This document shows positions 1-8,420 of a stretch of DNA of 64,000 nucleotides, piece after piece. The translations under genes and the position numbers were made by a program. The stretch is from contig NZ_MTQD01000015.1 in NCBI RefSeq assembly GCF_001974875.1, positions 1 to 64,000 on the forward strand, written 5' to 3'. Numbering within the stretch: the first letter of the stretch is position 1; every line of letters starts with the position of its first letter. The notes under the pieces are model-generated. The model searched no databases, was not told the origin of the DNA, and was given only the letters and a program-made list of their open reading frames with translations. The stretch is from Pseudoalteromonas sp. EB27. GTDB taxonomy: Bacteria > Pseudomonadota > Gammaproteobacteria > Enterobacterales > Alteromonadaceae.

Positions 1-106
1 AAGTCTCTGAAGGGCCGTTGAAGACTACAACGTTGATAGGCAAGATGTGGAAGTGGTGTGAGCCATTAAGCTAACTTGTACTAATTACCCGTGAGGCTTA
101 ACCATA
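1..106 (+). rRNA. rrl: 23S ribosomal RNA, 3' end (partial)
   Basis: This is the last ~106 nt of 23S rRNA; the rest lies to the left of the window. The stretch with ctaacttgtactaatta followed by ccgtgaggcttaacc is the conserved 3' end of bacterial 23S rRNA. The 3' boundary is set by analogy with E. coli and may be off by a few bases. No tRNA is seen between it and the 5S gene. Confidence 0.93.
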
Positions 107-253
107 CAACGCCAAACGCGTTTTATGTGATAGTGAAACAAGCGAAGAAGTTAATATGACTAAAGTAGATATTACTTAGAAAGACTTAAAAAATATTATC
201 AGATATTTTCCAAATTCAGTTAGTGCGTAGCGATACGGATTAACGCCCAAATT

Positions 254-371
254 TGCTTGGTGACAATAGCGTTTTGGACCCACCTGATTCCATGCCGAAC
301 TCAGTAGTGAAACGAAACAGCGCCGATGATAGTGTAGCATTTGCTATGTGAAAGTAGGACATTACCAGGCT
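254..371 (+). rRNA. rrf: 5S ribosomal RNA
   Basis: The 118-nt segment begins tgcttggtgac and ends accaggct, and these two ends pair as the 5S helix I. The internal conserved block ccacctgattccatgccgaactcag is present in its usual place. It lies about 150 nt after the 23S 3' end, which is the normal 23S-5S order. Ends are inferred from helix pairing. Confidence 0.95.
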
Positions 372-382
372 TCAAATTGTAG

Positions 383-413
383 AAAGCCCGATTCGAAAGA
401 GTCGGGCTTTTTT
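383..413 (+). terminator. rRNA operon terminator
   Basis: A stem AAAGCCCGA / TCGGGCTTT with a short loop is followed by a run of T, 12 nt after the 5S gene. This is a classical intrinsic terminator closing the rrn operon. Confidence 0.9.
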
Positions 414-613
414 ACGTCTGCAGAAAAGTAAAATGCGCGTAATTAATAGACACTCACATCAACACCTATCACGTAGGGCGAGCGAAGCGACTTCCGACGC
501 TAGAATCACACCAAAAGCCCTCAATATCTCTGCACGCCGATAAGTATGTAGCATTTGCTAGGTGACTTTTTACCGCTGTGGGAACCATGACATTAGCAGG
601 CTTCAAATTGTAG

Positions 614-644
614 AAAGCCCGATTCGAAATAGTCGGGCTTTTTT
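614..644 (+). terminator. Second (duplicated) rRNA-type terminator
   Basis: The stem AAAGCCCGA / TCGGGCTTTT and T run of the rrn terminator are repeated here almost unchanged. It may act as a back-up terminator after the rRNA operon. Confidence 0.8.
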
Positions 645-751
645 ACGTCTGCAGAAAAGTGAAATACGCGCAATTAACACTCACATCAGCACCCACCACG
701 TAGGGCGAGCGAGCGTAGTGACTCCTGACGCTAAAATCACATCGAGAATAT

Positions 752-1279
752 CTACAGTGTTCTTATTTCACGAGCTGGGTTACCCGCTACTACAGTATTA
801 GGCACTACATTTTTAGTAACCACAGCACCCGCACCCACAATACTATTTTCACCAATACTTACACCCGCTAAAATAATTACACCTGCGCCAACCCATACGT
901 TATTGCCTAACGCGATAGGTGCTGCAAAGTTTTCTTTATTAAGCCTTTCTACTGGATTAGTAGCATGTGATACAGCTAAAAACTGAACGTTCGGGCCTAT
1001 TAAGCAGTCATCACCAATGGTGATTGAGTTATTGGCTAATGGCGAGTCAAGAAGTGTGCAATTAATATTAATAAAAGTACGATCACCAATAACGATTTGA
1101 TTACCGTAATCACAATGAAAACCTGATTCGATAATTACACCATCACCCGACTTTAAAAATAACTCTTTGATACGTTTTAAGTTGCCTTTACTTGGGCTCT
1201 TATTAAATAAACGGCAGGTTTCACCTGCTTGCTTTCGCTGTGCTAAGTATTCTTTACTGATACTGTTAAATGACTGCAT
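752..1279 (-). CDS. Sugar O-acetyltransferase (Maa/LacA/NodL family)
   Basis: The 175-residue protein is a hexapeptide-repeat acetyltransferase that would transfer acetyl from acetyl-CoA to a sugar hydroxyl in the cytoplasm. The N-terminal ~45 residues match the maltose acetyltransferase cap. From about residue 50 there are left-handed beta-helix repeats (for example IVIGDRTFININC, ITIGDDCLIGPNV, ALGNNVWVGAGVIILAGVSIG, NSIVGAGAVVTKNV). The motif FLAVSHATNP carries the histidine expected to be catalytic, and AGNPAREIR is the typical C-terminal end. Length fits the family (180-200). It converges with the rRNA operon and lies next to the duplicated terminator region. The acceptor sugar is not known; maltose acetyltransferase is only the closest named type. 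Confidence 0.88.
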   Translation of the reverse strand: MQSFNSISKEYLAQRKQAGETCRLFNKSPSKGNLKRIKELFLKSGDGVIIESGFHCDYGNQIVIGDRTFININCTLLDSPLANNSITIGDDCLIGPNVQFLAVSHATNPVERLNKENFAAPIALGNNVWVGAGVIILAGVSIGENSIVGAGAVVTKNVVPNTVVAGNPAREIRTL

Positions 1280-1389
1280 TGTATTTATCTTTATAACTTA
1301 ATTAGTTATAGCTTACCGTACTTTTAGTTTTATTATTATTATTAGAATAAAACTGTGTTTTTTTTGCTCGTTCACTTGCCATTTAGGTT

Positions 1390-1425
1390 GTTTCGTTTAA
1401 AATCGCATAACTTTCGAAACGAAAC
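1390..1425 (+). promoter_or_regulatory. Candidate DeoR-family operators upstream of the regulator gene
   Basis: Two related sites, GTTTCGTTT (1390-1398) and CTTTCGAAACGAAAC (1411-1425), lie 17-52 bp before the regulator start. DeoR-family repressors such as AgaR and GlpR bind TTTCG-rich sites of this type. Autoregulation of the downstream regulator-glmS unit is an inference. Confidence 0.5.
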
Positions 1426-1441
1426 TTAATTCACGAGCTTT

Positions 1442-2206
1442 ATGACTAAACGAAACACACAACAGCGTCGTCACAATATACTGGTTCAGGTTAATGAACT
1501 AGGTGAAGTAGTTGTTGAAAAGCTAGCTGAGCAGTTTCAAACATCAGAAGTAACCATTCGAAAAGATTTAACCTCGCTTGAAAAAAGTGGCTTATTACTT
1601 CGCCGCTACGGTGGTGCTATTGCACTACCTAAAGAAATTGTTAGCGATGAAGTAGATTCAAAGCGCAAAGTAGCAATAGCAAAAGCGGCAGCCTCACTTA
1701 TAAACGATCATAATCGCATTATTATTGATAGCGGACGCACTACAGCAGCGATGATCCCTGAACTTGCCAATAAACGTGGGCTCGTTGTTATGACCAATGC
1801 GATTAAAGTCGCTAGTCGTTTATTAGCACTCGAGAACGAGCCAACACTTTTGATGACCGGTGGAACCTGGGATCCGCATTCTGAGTCGTTTCAGGGGCAA
1901 GTTGCCGAAAATGTATTATGCTCTTACGACTTCGATCAGCTCTTTATTGGTGCTGATGGTATAGATGTAAAACGTGGCACAACAACCTTTAATGAGTTAG
2001 TTGGTTTGAGCCAAGTAATGGCAGAAGCGGCTCGTGAAGTCATTGTAATGGTTGAATCAGATAAGATTGGCCGAAAAATACCAAATTTAGAATTACCGTG
2101 GAAAATAGTAACCACATTAATAACCGACAATGGCTTAGCAGACGATAAACGCAAAGCAATTGAGGCGTGTGGTGTAAAACTAATTTGCGCAGAGATTATA
2201 CAGTAG
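1442..2206 (+). CDS. DeoR-family transcriptional regulator of glmS
   Basis: The 254-residue cytoplasmic protein has an N-terminal DeoR winged helix-turn-helix (residues ~5-60, with VVEKLAEQFQTSEVTIRKDL and RRYGGA) and a C-terminal DeoRC sensor domain (residues ~75-235) that in this family binds phosphorylated sugars. The family motif IDSGRTT (with IDSG of the ligand site) and the block FDQLFIGADGID are visible. It ends 40 bp before glmS on the same strand, so it probably forms an operon with it and tunes amino-sugar synthesis according to a sugar phosphate such as GlcN6P. The ligand is inferred from position only. TTTCG-type sites just upstream suggest autoregulation. Confidence 0.88.
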   Translation: MTKRNTQQRRHNILVQVNELGEVVVEKLAEQFQTSEVTIRKDLTSLEKSGLLLRRYGGAIALPKEIVSDEVDSKRKVAIAKAAASLINDHNRIIIDSGRTTAAMIPELANKRGLVVMTNAIKVASRLLALENEPTLLMTGGTWDPHSESFQGQVAENVLCSYDFDQLFIGADGIDVKRGTTTFNELVGLSQVMAEAAREVIVMVESDKIGRKIPNLELPWKIVTTLITDNGLADDKRKAIEACGVKLICAEIIQ

Positions 2207-2246
2207 CTACTGAGTAGCAAGTATTTAAAAAATTAATGGAGACACT

Positions 2247-4067
2247 ATGTGTGGAATAGTTGGGGCAGTTGCAGAACGTCCAGTAAACAAAATTTTAGTT
2301 GAAGGCCTTAAGCGTCTTGAATACCGTGGTTACGACTCAGCAGGCGTAGCATTGCTTGATGGCAATACATTAAATACTGTTAAAGCAGTAGGTAAAGTGG
2401 TTAACGTAGAAGCTGCGCTAGAAAAAGCTGGCGTTAGTGGTCATACAGGCATTGCACACACACGCTGGGCAACACACGGTAGCGTTACAGAAGCAAATGC
2501 TCACCCACATGTATCAAACAACCAGTTAGCACTTGTGCACAACGGTATTATTGAAAACCACGCAAGCTTACGCGCATCGCTTAAAGAAGAGGGCTACGAG
2601 TTCCTATCTGAAACGGATACCGAAGTAATGGTGCACTTAATTCATAAGCTTCGTAAGCAACACGCAACGTTACTTGCAGCAGTACAAGCAGCTGTTAAGC
2701 AGTTTGAAGGTGCGTTTGGTACTGTTGTATTTGATAAAGCGAACGACAACGAAATCATTGTAGCGCGCTCAGGTAGCCCACTTGTTATTGGTTTAGGCCT
2801 TGGTGAAAACTTTATTGCCTCTGACCAACTTGCATTATTACCAGTTACTCGCAGCTTCATCTTTTTAGAAGAAGGCGACGTAGCACGTATTACACGTGAC
2901 ACAGTAGAAATTTTTGATGCAGACGGTAACGCAGTTGAGCGTGAAGTGATTGAATCAAACATTACGCAAGATGCATCAGGCAAAGGCGATTATCGTCACT
3001 ACATGCTAAAAGAAATTTACGAGCAGCCACTTGCTGTACGTAATACTCTTGAAGGGCGTTTAAACGACGACCGTGTAGCAATTGATGCCTTTGGCGAAAG
3101 CGCTCAGCAAATATTTAAAGATGTAAAACATGTGCAAATTATTGCCTGTGGTACGTCTTACCATTCAGGTATGGTTGCACGTTACTGGCTTGAGCAATTT
3201 GCGGGTGTTAGCTGTAATGTAGAAATAGCTTCTGAATTTAGATACCGTCAGTCGTTTGTACATGAAAATAGCCTACTTGTTACTATTTCTCAATCGGGTG
3301 AAACTGCCGATACGCTAGCTGCGTTACGCCTAGCTAAAGAGCAAGGTTACATGGCTTCAATGACTATTTGTAACGTACCTGGTTCATCGCTTGTACGCGA
3401 ATCAGACCTTGCCTTTATGACTAAAGCGGGCGCTGAAATTGGCGTAGCATCTACTAAAGCATTTACTACGCAGCTAGTTGGTTTGTTAATGCTTACTGCA
3501 TCTATCGCACAAGAAAAAGGCCTTGATCAAAGTGCCATTGTAAATGCAATTAAAGTACTTCCAGCTAAGTTAGAAGAAACATTGCTACTAGCTGATGGTA
3601 TTGCAGATCTTGCAGAAGAGTTTGCCGACAAGCATCACTCACTGTTTTTAGGTCGTGGTTCGCAATACCCAATTGCAATGGAAGGTGCGCTTAAACTTAA
3701 AGAGATTTCGTACATCCACGCAGAGGCTTACGCAGCGGGCGAGCTTAAGCATGGCCCACTAGCGCTTATTGATGCTGACATGCCAATTATTGTTGTCGCA
3801 CCTAATAACGAATTGCTAGAAAAGCTTAAATCAAACGTAGAAGAAGTACGCGCACGTGGCGGCATTATTTACGTATTCGCAGATAAAGATTCACACTTTG
3901 AGTCAGACGACACAATGCGTGTAATCAACGTAAACCACACTGACGACATTATTGCGCCAATTGTTTACACACTGCCATTGCAGCTACTGTCATACTACGT
4001 AGCGGTAATTAAAGGCACTGACGTTGACCAACCACGTAACCTAGCTAAATCGGTTACTGTTGAGTAA
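2247..4067 (+). CDS. glmS: Glutamine--fructose-6-phosphate aminotransferase (isomerizing)
   Basis: GlmS makes glucosamine-6-phosphate from fructose-6-phosphate and glutamine, the first step to UDP-GlcNAc for peptidoglycan and LPS. The protein of 606 residues starts MCGIVGA, so Cys2 becomes the N-terminal nucleophile of the class II glutaminase domain (residues ~1-240). Two SIS domains follow (about 280-430 and 455-590), including [15 protein letters not shown] and [13 protein letters not shown]. The C-terminus [13 protein letters not shown] matches the family's conserved end. Length is normal. It follows the DeoR regulator by 40 bp, with ATGGAGAC giving a good ribosome site. A terminator follows it. 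Confidence 0.98.
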   Translation: MCGIVGAVAERPVNKILVEGLKRLEYRGYDSAGVALLDGNTLNTVKAVGKVVNVEAALEKAGVSGHTGIAHTRWATHGSVTEANAHPHVSNNQLALVHNGIIENHASLRASLKEEGYEFLSETDTEVMVHLIHKLRKQHATLLAAVQAAVKQFEGAFGTVVFDKANDNEIIVARSGSPLVIGLGLGENFIASDQLALLPVTRSFIFLEEGDVARITRDTVEIFDADGNAVEREVIESNITQDASGKGDYRHYMLKEIYEQPLAVRNTLEGRLNDDRVAIDAFGESAQQIFKDVKHVQIIACGTSYHSGMVARYWLEQFAGVSCNVEIASEFRYRQSFVHENSLLVTISQSGETADTLAALRLAKEQGYMASMTICNVPGSSLVRESDLAFMTKAGAEIGVASTKAFTTQLVGLLMLTASIAQEKGLDQSAIVNAIKVLPAKLEETLLLADGIADLAEEFADKHHSLFLGRGSQYPIAMEGALKLKEISYIHAEAYAAGELKHGPLALIDADMPIIVVAPNNELLEKLKSNVEEVRARGGIIYVFADKDSHFESDDTMRVINVNHTDDIIAPIVYTLPLQLLSYYVAVIKGTDVDQPRNLAKSVTVE

Positions 4068-4099
4068 AATCAATATGTTAAAGTTTATTGGCTAAAGTT

Positions 4100-4127
4100 A
4101 AAAAGGTGCATTATGCACCTTTTTTTG
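4100..4127 (+). terminator. glmS terminator
   Basis: AAAAGGTGCA / TGCACCTTTT stem with a short tta loop and a run of seven T lies 33 nt after the glmS stop codon. Confidence 0.9.
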
Positions 4128-4179
4128 TGCCTGAAACTCTGTTAACTTAAGTAAGTTATTATTCTCTAAGGGATTAGTT

Positions 4180-5376
4180 ATGCGCGTATTTACCGTCCTG
4201 TGTTTTGTTAGTTTTGTTAGTTTTTGTATTTTTAGTTCACAAAGCGTTCTTGCACAATCTGACACTAAACAACAAAGTGCTGATTACTCTGTGCACACAC
4301 ATACATTTAAATCAGCTGTTTTAAACGAAGAACGTACAATTGTCATTCAGTTACCTAAGAGTTATCAAGCTAACCCAAACAAAGTTTATCCGGTCATTTA
4401 TCGCTTAGATGGCGCTGGTAATATACCGCTTGCCAGTGCTGTTATTGAGCGATTACAAAATGATAATCGTGCGCCAGAGGTTATTATTGTCGCTATTGAA
4501 AGCACTAATCGACTCAGAGATTTCTATCCTACAGTGAATAAAGAGCCACAAGGCCCGGTAGGTGAAGGGGGCGGCGCGGCAAAGTTTTTGACGTTCTTTG
4601 AGCAAGAGCTCATTCCTTTAGTTAATAAGAATTATCGTACGCATAATTATAAAGTGATTGCTGGCGCATCTGCGGGTGGTGTATTTACGCTATATGCGTT
4701 GCAGGCAAATCCTGAGTTATTCCAAGCGCATATTGCGTATAGCCCAGCGGTTTGGTGGAACTATGGCGCATCGGTAAAAAGTACAAAATCGTTTATAGCT
4801 AAAACGAAAAAGCTTAACAGTTACGTTTACATCAATATCGGCGAAGAAGCTGGCATAATGCGCGAAAGGTACGATGAATTGCAGCAAGCTATGCAATCGT
4901 ATAAAGTGCGAGAGCTACGCTTCTTTAGTGATGCGTTTGATGGTGTCTCGCATAACCTGACTTCGGTTGCTGGTTCATTTAATGCTTATCACAACTTATT
5001 TTTGCCTAAACAAATGCCCATAAGTGATTTAACTGACGATGTAGCCTCTATTGATGCTTATTATCAAAACTTATCTCAACAATGGGGCGAGCAGATTGCG
5101 CCACCGGATCGCGCTGTTAGATCACTCGGTTATAACTTAACGGGCAGCAAGCAATTTGCCCGTGCTATTGAGGTGTTTAAGTATAATATAAAAAACCACC
5201 CAAAATCAGTCGATGCGTTTTCAGCCTTATCTTATGGCTATGAAATGCAAGGCAATACTCGTCAAGCGCTTGAACAGATGGAATCTGCTTTAGCGATTGC
5301 AGACGACTCATATCCTTATATAAATTACTTAAAAGAAACAAAAGCTAGATTGCAAGCAGAGCTGAGTAAGAGCTAA
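4180..5376 (+). CDS. Secreted alpha/beta-hydrolase esterase with C-terminal TPR
   Basis: The 398-residue protein has a signal peptide of ~26 residues ending SVLAQ. Residues ~40-280 form a putative esterase (Fes/IroE, esterase D family): ERTIVIQLPKSY, VYPVIYRLDG, and the nucleophile elbow GASAGG with Ser164; the distal His is probably in GVSHNLT. Residues ~310-395 hold TPR-like helices (SLGYNLTGSKQFARAIEVF, SALSYGYEMQGNTRQALEQ). Related proteins hydrolyse siderophore esters or other carboxyl esters in the periplasm. A paralogue without TPR lies at 11530-12381. There is no iron-box evidence here, so the substrate is unknown. Confidence 0.82.
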   Translation: MRVFTVLCFVSFVSFCIFSSQSVLAQSDTKQQSADYSVHTHTFKSAVLNEERTIVIQLPKSYQANPNKVYPVIYRLDGAGNIPLASAVIERLQNDNRAPEVIIVAIESTNRLRDFYPTVNKEPQGPVGEGGGAAKFLTFFEQELIPLVNKNYRTHNYKVIAGASAGGVFTLYALQANPELFQAHIAYSPAVWWNYGASVKSTKSFIAKTKKLNSYVYINIGEEAGIMRERYDELQQAMQSYKVRELRFFSDAFDGVSHNLTSVAGSFNAYHNLFLPKQMPISDLTDDVASIDAYYQNLSQQWGEQIAPPDRAVRSLGYNLTGSKQFARAIEVFKYNIKNHPKSVDAFSALSYGYEMQGNTRQALEQMESALAIADDSYPYINYLKETKARLQAELSKS

Positions 5377-5584
5377 TAATATTGTCAACTTAGTTGCTGG
5401 CTTTTTATGAAAGCCTCTTTAGGTGTGAAGCTCCTTCGGTGATACTTAAATTTCCTCGTAACTAGCAGCTTAAATCGCGCAGTTGTTACCTATAAAAAAC
5501 ATTTAAATCACTAACCCCTACTTAATAAGCGCTAAATACGCTAAAATTGCAGGCTACTTTTTTAGCAATAAGCCCATAACTTTT

Positions 5585-6895
5585 ATGACCTCAGCCACAA
5601 GCCCTAGCACGTTTACCGAACTTGGCCTTATTCCAGAGCTATTAGCTCGTTTAACCGATTTGGAATATACCCAGCCTACGCCAATTCAAGCTAAGGCTAT
5701 ACCTTGTGTGCTTGCGGGCAGTGATTTAATTGCGGGGGCGAATACTGGCTCAGGTAAAACAGCTACATTTGCTTTGCCTATGCTACAAAAGCTATTTTTA
5801 GAGCTGGGCTCTAAAAAAACAGCGAGCAAAGGTAACTTTGTAACGGGGCTTATTTTGGTACCTACCCGTGAGCTTGCTACGCAAGTGGCCGATAGTGTTA
5901 AATCGTACTCTGCAAACTTTAATGGCGCGATTAAAACAGTAGCTGTGTTTGGTGGTGTATCGGTTAATACACAAATGCAGGCTCTTCGTGGCGGTGCTGA
6001 TATTATAGTGGCAACACCAGGACGTTTACTCGATTTAATCTCAAGCAATGCTATTAAGCTCGATAAACTAAATACGCTTGTGCTTGATGAAGCCGACCGC
6101 ATGCTAAGCCTTGGTTTTACTGAAGAGCTTGCTGAGCTTTTAGCGTTAATGCCTGCTAAAAAACAAACCATGTTGTTTTCAGCAACTTTCCCTGAGCAAG
6201 TTAAGCTATTAACGCAAGAGCTTTTAAACGACCCAGTTGAAATACAAGTACAAAACAAAGATGAAAGCACCTTAGTACAGCGTGTTTTTACCGTAAACAA
6301 AGGTGAAAAAACCACAGTTTTAGCACATTTAATTAAAACGCATAAATGGCGCCAAGCGCTGATTTTTGTGAACGCGAAAAAAGACTGTGAGCATTTAGCT
6401 AGTAAACTTGAAAAGCGCGGTGTTAATGCACAAGTTTTCCATGGCGATAAAGGCCAAAGTGAGCGTACTCGCGTAATAGAAAAATTTAAAGCGGGCGAAA
6501 TCGAAGTACTTATCGCAACCGATATTGCTGCACGTGGTTTAGATATTGAGAAGCTGCCAGTGGTAATAAACTTTAACCTACCACGCAGCCCTTCTGATTA
6601 TATGCACCGTATTGGCCGAAGCGGCCGTGCTGGTGAAGTTGGTTTAGCGTTATCGTTAATTGATTATGAAGATTTACATCACTTTAAAATTATCGAGAAG
6701 AAAAACAAACTACGCTTAGAGCGTGAAGAGGTTACAGGCTTTGCTGTAAACCAAGCTAACCTTGATGCTGCACAGGCGCTTAAAAATGAAAAGCCAATGG
6801 CAAAACCAGAAGGCACAGGCAAGAAAAAGAAAAAAAATAAAGCCGATGATATAGATGATGTAGATGATGTATGGAGTGGCTGGCGCCGTAAGTAA
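5585..6895 (+). CDS. DEAD-box ATP-dependent RNA helicase (RhlE/SrmB type)
   Basis: This 436-residue cytoplasmic helicase has every core motif: Q motif (TQPTPIQAKAIP), Walker A GANTGSGKT, PTRELATQ, TPGR, DEAD in VLDEADRML, SAT, and in the second RecA domain ARGLDIE and HRIGRSGRAG. The C-terminal tail is short, lysine-rich then acidic (GKKKKKNKADDIDDVDDV), with no DbpA-type RNA-binding domain. Such enzymes assist ribosome assembly and mRNA turnover, often in the cold. The RhlE/SrmB subtype is a best guess from the tail. It stands alone, with its own terminator. Confidence 0.92.
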   Translation: MTSATSPSTFTELGLIPELLARLTDLEYTQPTPIQAKAIPCVLAGSDLIAGANTGSGKTATFALPMLQKLFLELGSKKTASKGNFVTGLILVPTRELATQVADSVKSYSANFNGAIKTVAVFGGVSVNTQMQALRGGADIIVATPGRLLDLISSNAIKLDKLNTLVLDEADRMLSLGFTEELAELLALMPAKKQTMLFSATFPEQVKLLTQELLNDPVEIQVQNKDESTLVQRVFTVNKGEKTTVLAHLIKTHKWRQALIFVNAKKDCEHLASKLEKRGVNAQVFHGDKGQSERTRVIEKFKAGEIEVLIATDIAARGLDIEKLPVVINFNLPRSPSDYMHRIGRSGRAGEVGLALSLIDYEDLHHFKIIEKKNKLRLEREEVTGFAVNQANLDAAQALKNEKPMAKPEGTGKKKKKNKADDIDDVDDVWSGWRRK

Positions 6896-6918
6896 CAATA
6901 GAGCTAAATAAATAGCTG

Positions 6919-6960
6919 TAAAAAACCCGTAATTAGTAAACCTAATTACGGGTTTTTTAC
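6919..6960 (+). terminator. Bidirectional terminator between helicase and zinc chaperone genes
   Basis: A long stem AAAAAACCCGTAATTA / TAATTACGGGTTTTTT has A and T runs on both sides, so it can serve the helicase on the plus strand and the convergent aztD-like gene on the minus strand. Confidence 0.9.
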
Positions 6961-6993
6961 TTTGTGGGTTTAACTTAAAGCGCTAGTTTTAAA

Positions 6994-8388
6994 TTAATGC
7001 TCGTGATCATCTTCCTCTTGCGCAATACCCAGCCAAGTAATTGCACTTGGGGCAAAAGTAAGCTCAACCTCACTTTCAATTTCTAAGTCTTCAAGGTGTA
7101 CTTGCACAACGTGCTGAGCAATAGGGTCCGCTACATAAGCAAACTGACCATTTTGCGCCACTGTCATGCTAAAGCTCATGCCCTCTGGCATAGTTGATAC
7201 ATCTTGCTCGGTAATATCAACTTGGCCTTCAAGCTCCCAGTGCATTTCGTCATCATGGTCGTGTGCGCTAAATACATTTAAAAAGCCTAAGCTGTCTAAT
7301 ATTAAAAAGTGCTCGCCATGGGCAGAAAAAGAGTACGACACAGCACTTGCGCCATCGGCTAGTTGCCATTCTAGTTCTTCCATTTGCGCTGTTGCTGGGT
7401 TAATAGTTACAATTACGGCTTCGCCGCCACCATGGCCAGACGCTACGCCAATAAAGGTCTCGCTATCTTCGTGGCCATAAATACTACCAATGCGTAAATC
7501 GCCAACGGCTGCAATGTTCGCTATTTTTTCAGCTTCGTATTCATCATCTTGCTGGTGGGCTAATAACACACCATCGCTACAGCCAAATACTACATAATCG
7601 TGGTTTTGTGCTGCACCGTGTAAATCAGGGCACGTAACTTCTAAGGTTTGTTCAAGCTCGTATTCACCATCATGAAAATGATAAACACCTACTTGGTCTG
7701 GCAGTACTTTAGCAACCGATGTGCTTTCGCTGTCATCACGGCGAAGTGTTGATAATAAATGCTCACCGCGAGGCTCTGCTACGCCGTGCATATTAATATC
7801 GTAGCTAATACTCGGTAGCGTTGCTGTTGCGCTTGTTATGTCGTTATCTGTTAATACTTCAACAGAGGCAACTGTGCCTGAGTCTGCATCACCATCATAA
7901 AAAACAGCTAATTGGCCGTCGTGTTTTATAAGGTGAGTAGGGCGACTGCCACTTGTTAACTCATAGCTACTAGCCGCTGGGCTTTGCTCGTAGTCGTGTA
8001 AATGCTCGCCATGGTCTTCACGCCATAAACCACCATCAATAAAGCCTAAGTAATCTTGTGCGCGGCTTGCAATGACGGCATAACGAAAATCAGGTGATGA
8101 CGACAGTGTGTTTGAATCATTCGTAAGGGTAAATGTTTCAAGTAAAGCGTTGTCATCTAGGTCATAAAAGCTGGCTTCGTTGCTATCGCCTGCCAGTACA
8201 GCTAATCTGCCTAATGAATCAATTGTGTAGCCATCATCATGGTCGTGATCATCATCGTCATGATCGTGCTCGTCTTCTACAACAATAGGATCTTTTTCTA
8301 CAATATTGGTCTCTGCATCGCCACAGGCTGTAATAAATGTAGTGCTAATAGCCAGTGCAATAAGCTTTAATTTGTATAGTTTTTTCAT
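6994..8388 (-). CDS. aztD: AztD-like periplasmic zinc metallochaperone (beta-propeller lipoprotein)
   Basis: The 464-residue protein has a lipoprotein signal (FITAC, Cys22) followed by a His/Asp-rich metal-binding tail (EHDHDDDDHDHDD). The rest is a beta-propeller fold. Blocks I recognise from AztD zinc chaperones are HGVAEPRGEHLL and CPDLHGAA followed by VVFGCSDGVL, plus internal DHGEHLHD. AztD binds Zn2+ in the periplasm and hands it to an ABC solute-binding protein. This member is lipid-anchored and has an acidic His-rich C-terminus (EEDDHEH). It begins 32 bp after the zinc-receptor gene, so the two form one operon, probably under Zur. No AztABC transporter is in the window. The family call is from memory of the motifs. 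Confidence 0.8.
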   Translation of the reverse strand: MKKLYKLKLIALAISTTFITACGDAETNIVEKDPIVVEDEHDHDDDDHDHDDGYTIDSLGRLAVLAGDSNEASFYDLDDNALLETFTLTNDSNTLSSSPDFRYAVIASRAQDYLGFIDGGLWREDHGEHLHDYEQSPAASSYELTSGSRPTHLIKHDGQLAVFYDGDADSGTVASVEVLTDNDITSATATLPSISYDINMHGVAEPRGEHLLSTLRRDDSESTSVAKVLPDQVGVYHFHDGEYELEQTLEVTCPDLHGAAQNHDYVVFGCSDGVLLAHQQDDEYEAEKIANIAAVGDLRIGSIYGHEDSETFIGVASGHGGGEAVIVTINPATAQMEELEWQLADGASAVSYSFSAHGEHFLILDSLGFLNVFSAHDHDDEMHWELEGQVDITEQDVSTMPEGMSFSMTVAQNGQFAYVADPIAQHVVQVHLEDLEIESEVELTFAPSAITWLGIAQEEDDHEH

Positions 8389-8420
8389 GTTTATTTCCTT
8401 TAATTATAATTTTTTAATGC

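Larger units (their letters stand above)
334..741 (+). repeat. Degenerate tandem duplication of 5S tail, terminator and flank
   Basis: The segment 334-510 (last ~38 nt of 5S, terminator and ~100 nt downstream) recurs in degenerate form at 548-741. Shared blocks include gtagcatttgct, ggcttcaaattgtagaaagc, cgtctgcagaaaagt, cacgtagggcgagcga and the end gacgctaRaatcaca. The 3' blocks are about 231 nt apart. The second copy carries extra bases inside the former 5S part, so it is a pseudogene fragment, not a second 5S gene. No real coding gene is seen in 372-751. Confidence 0.85.

Noticed and set aside
107..253. Possible tRNA in the 23S-5S spacer
   Set aside because: No cloverleaf arms or TTCRA block found; the spacer is plain AT-rich sequence.
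562..801. 79-residue plus-strand reading frame over the duplicated 5S/terminator region
   Set aside because: It runs through a 5S remnant and a terminator hairpin, has no ribosome site and overlaps the acetyltransferase gene end on the other strand.
5686..6315. 209-residue minus-strand frame opposite the DEAD-box helicase
   Set aside because: It is the mirror of conserved helicase motifs; no independent evidence of a gene.
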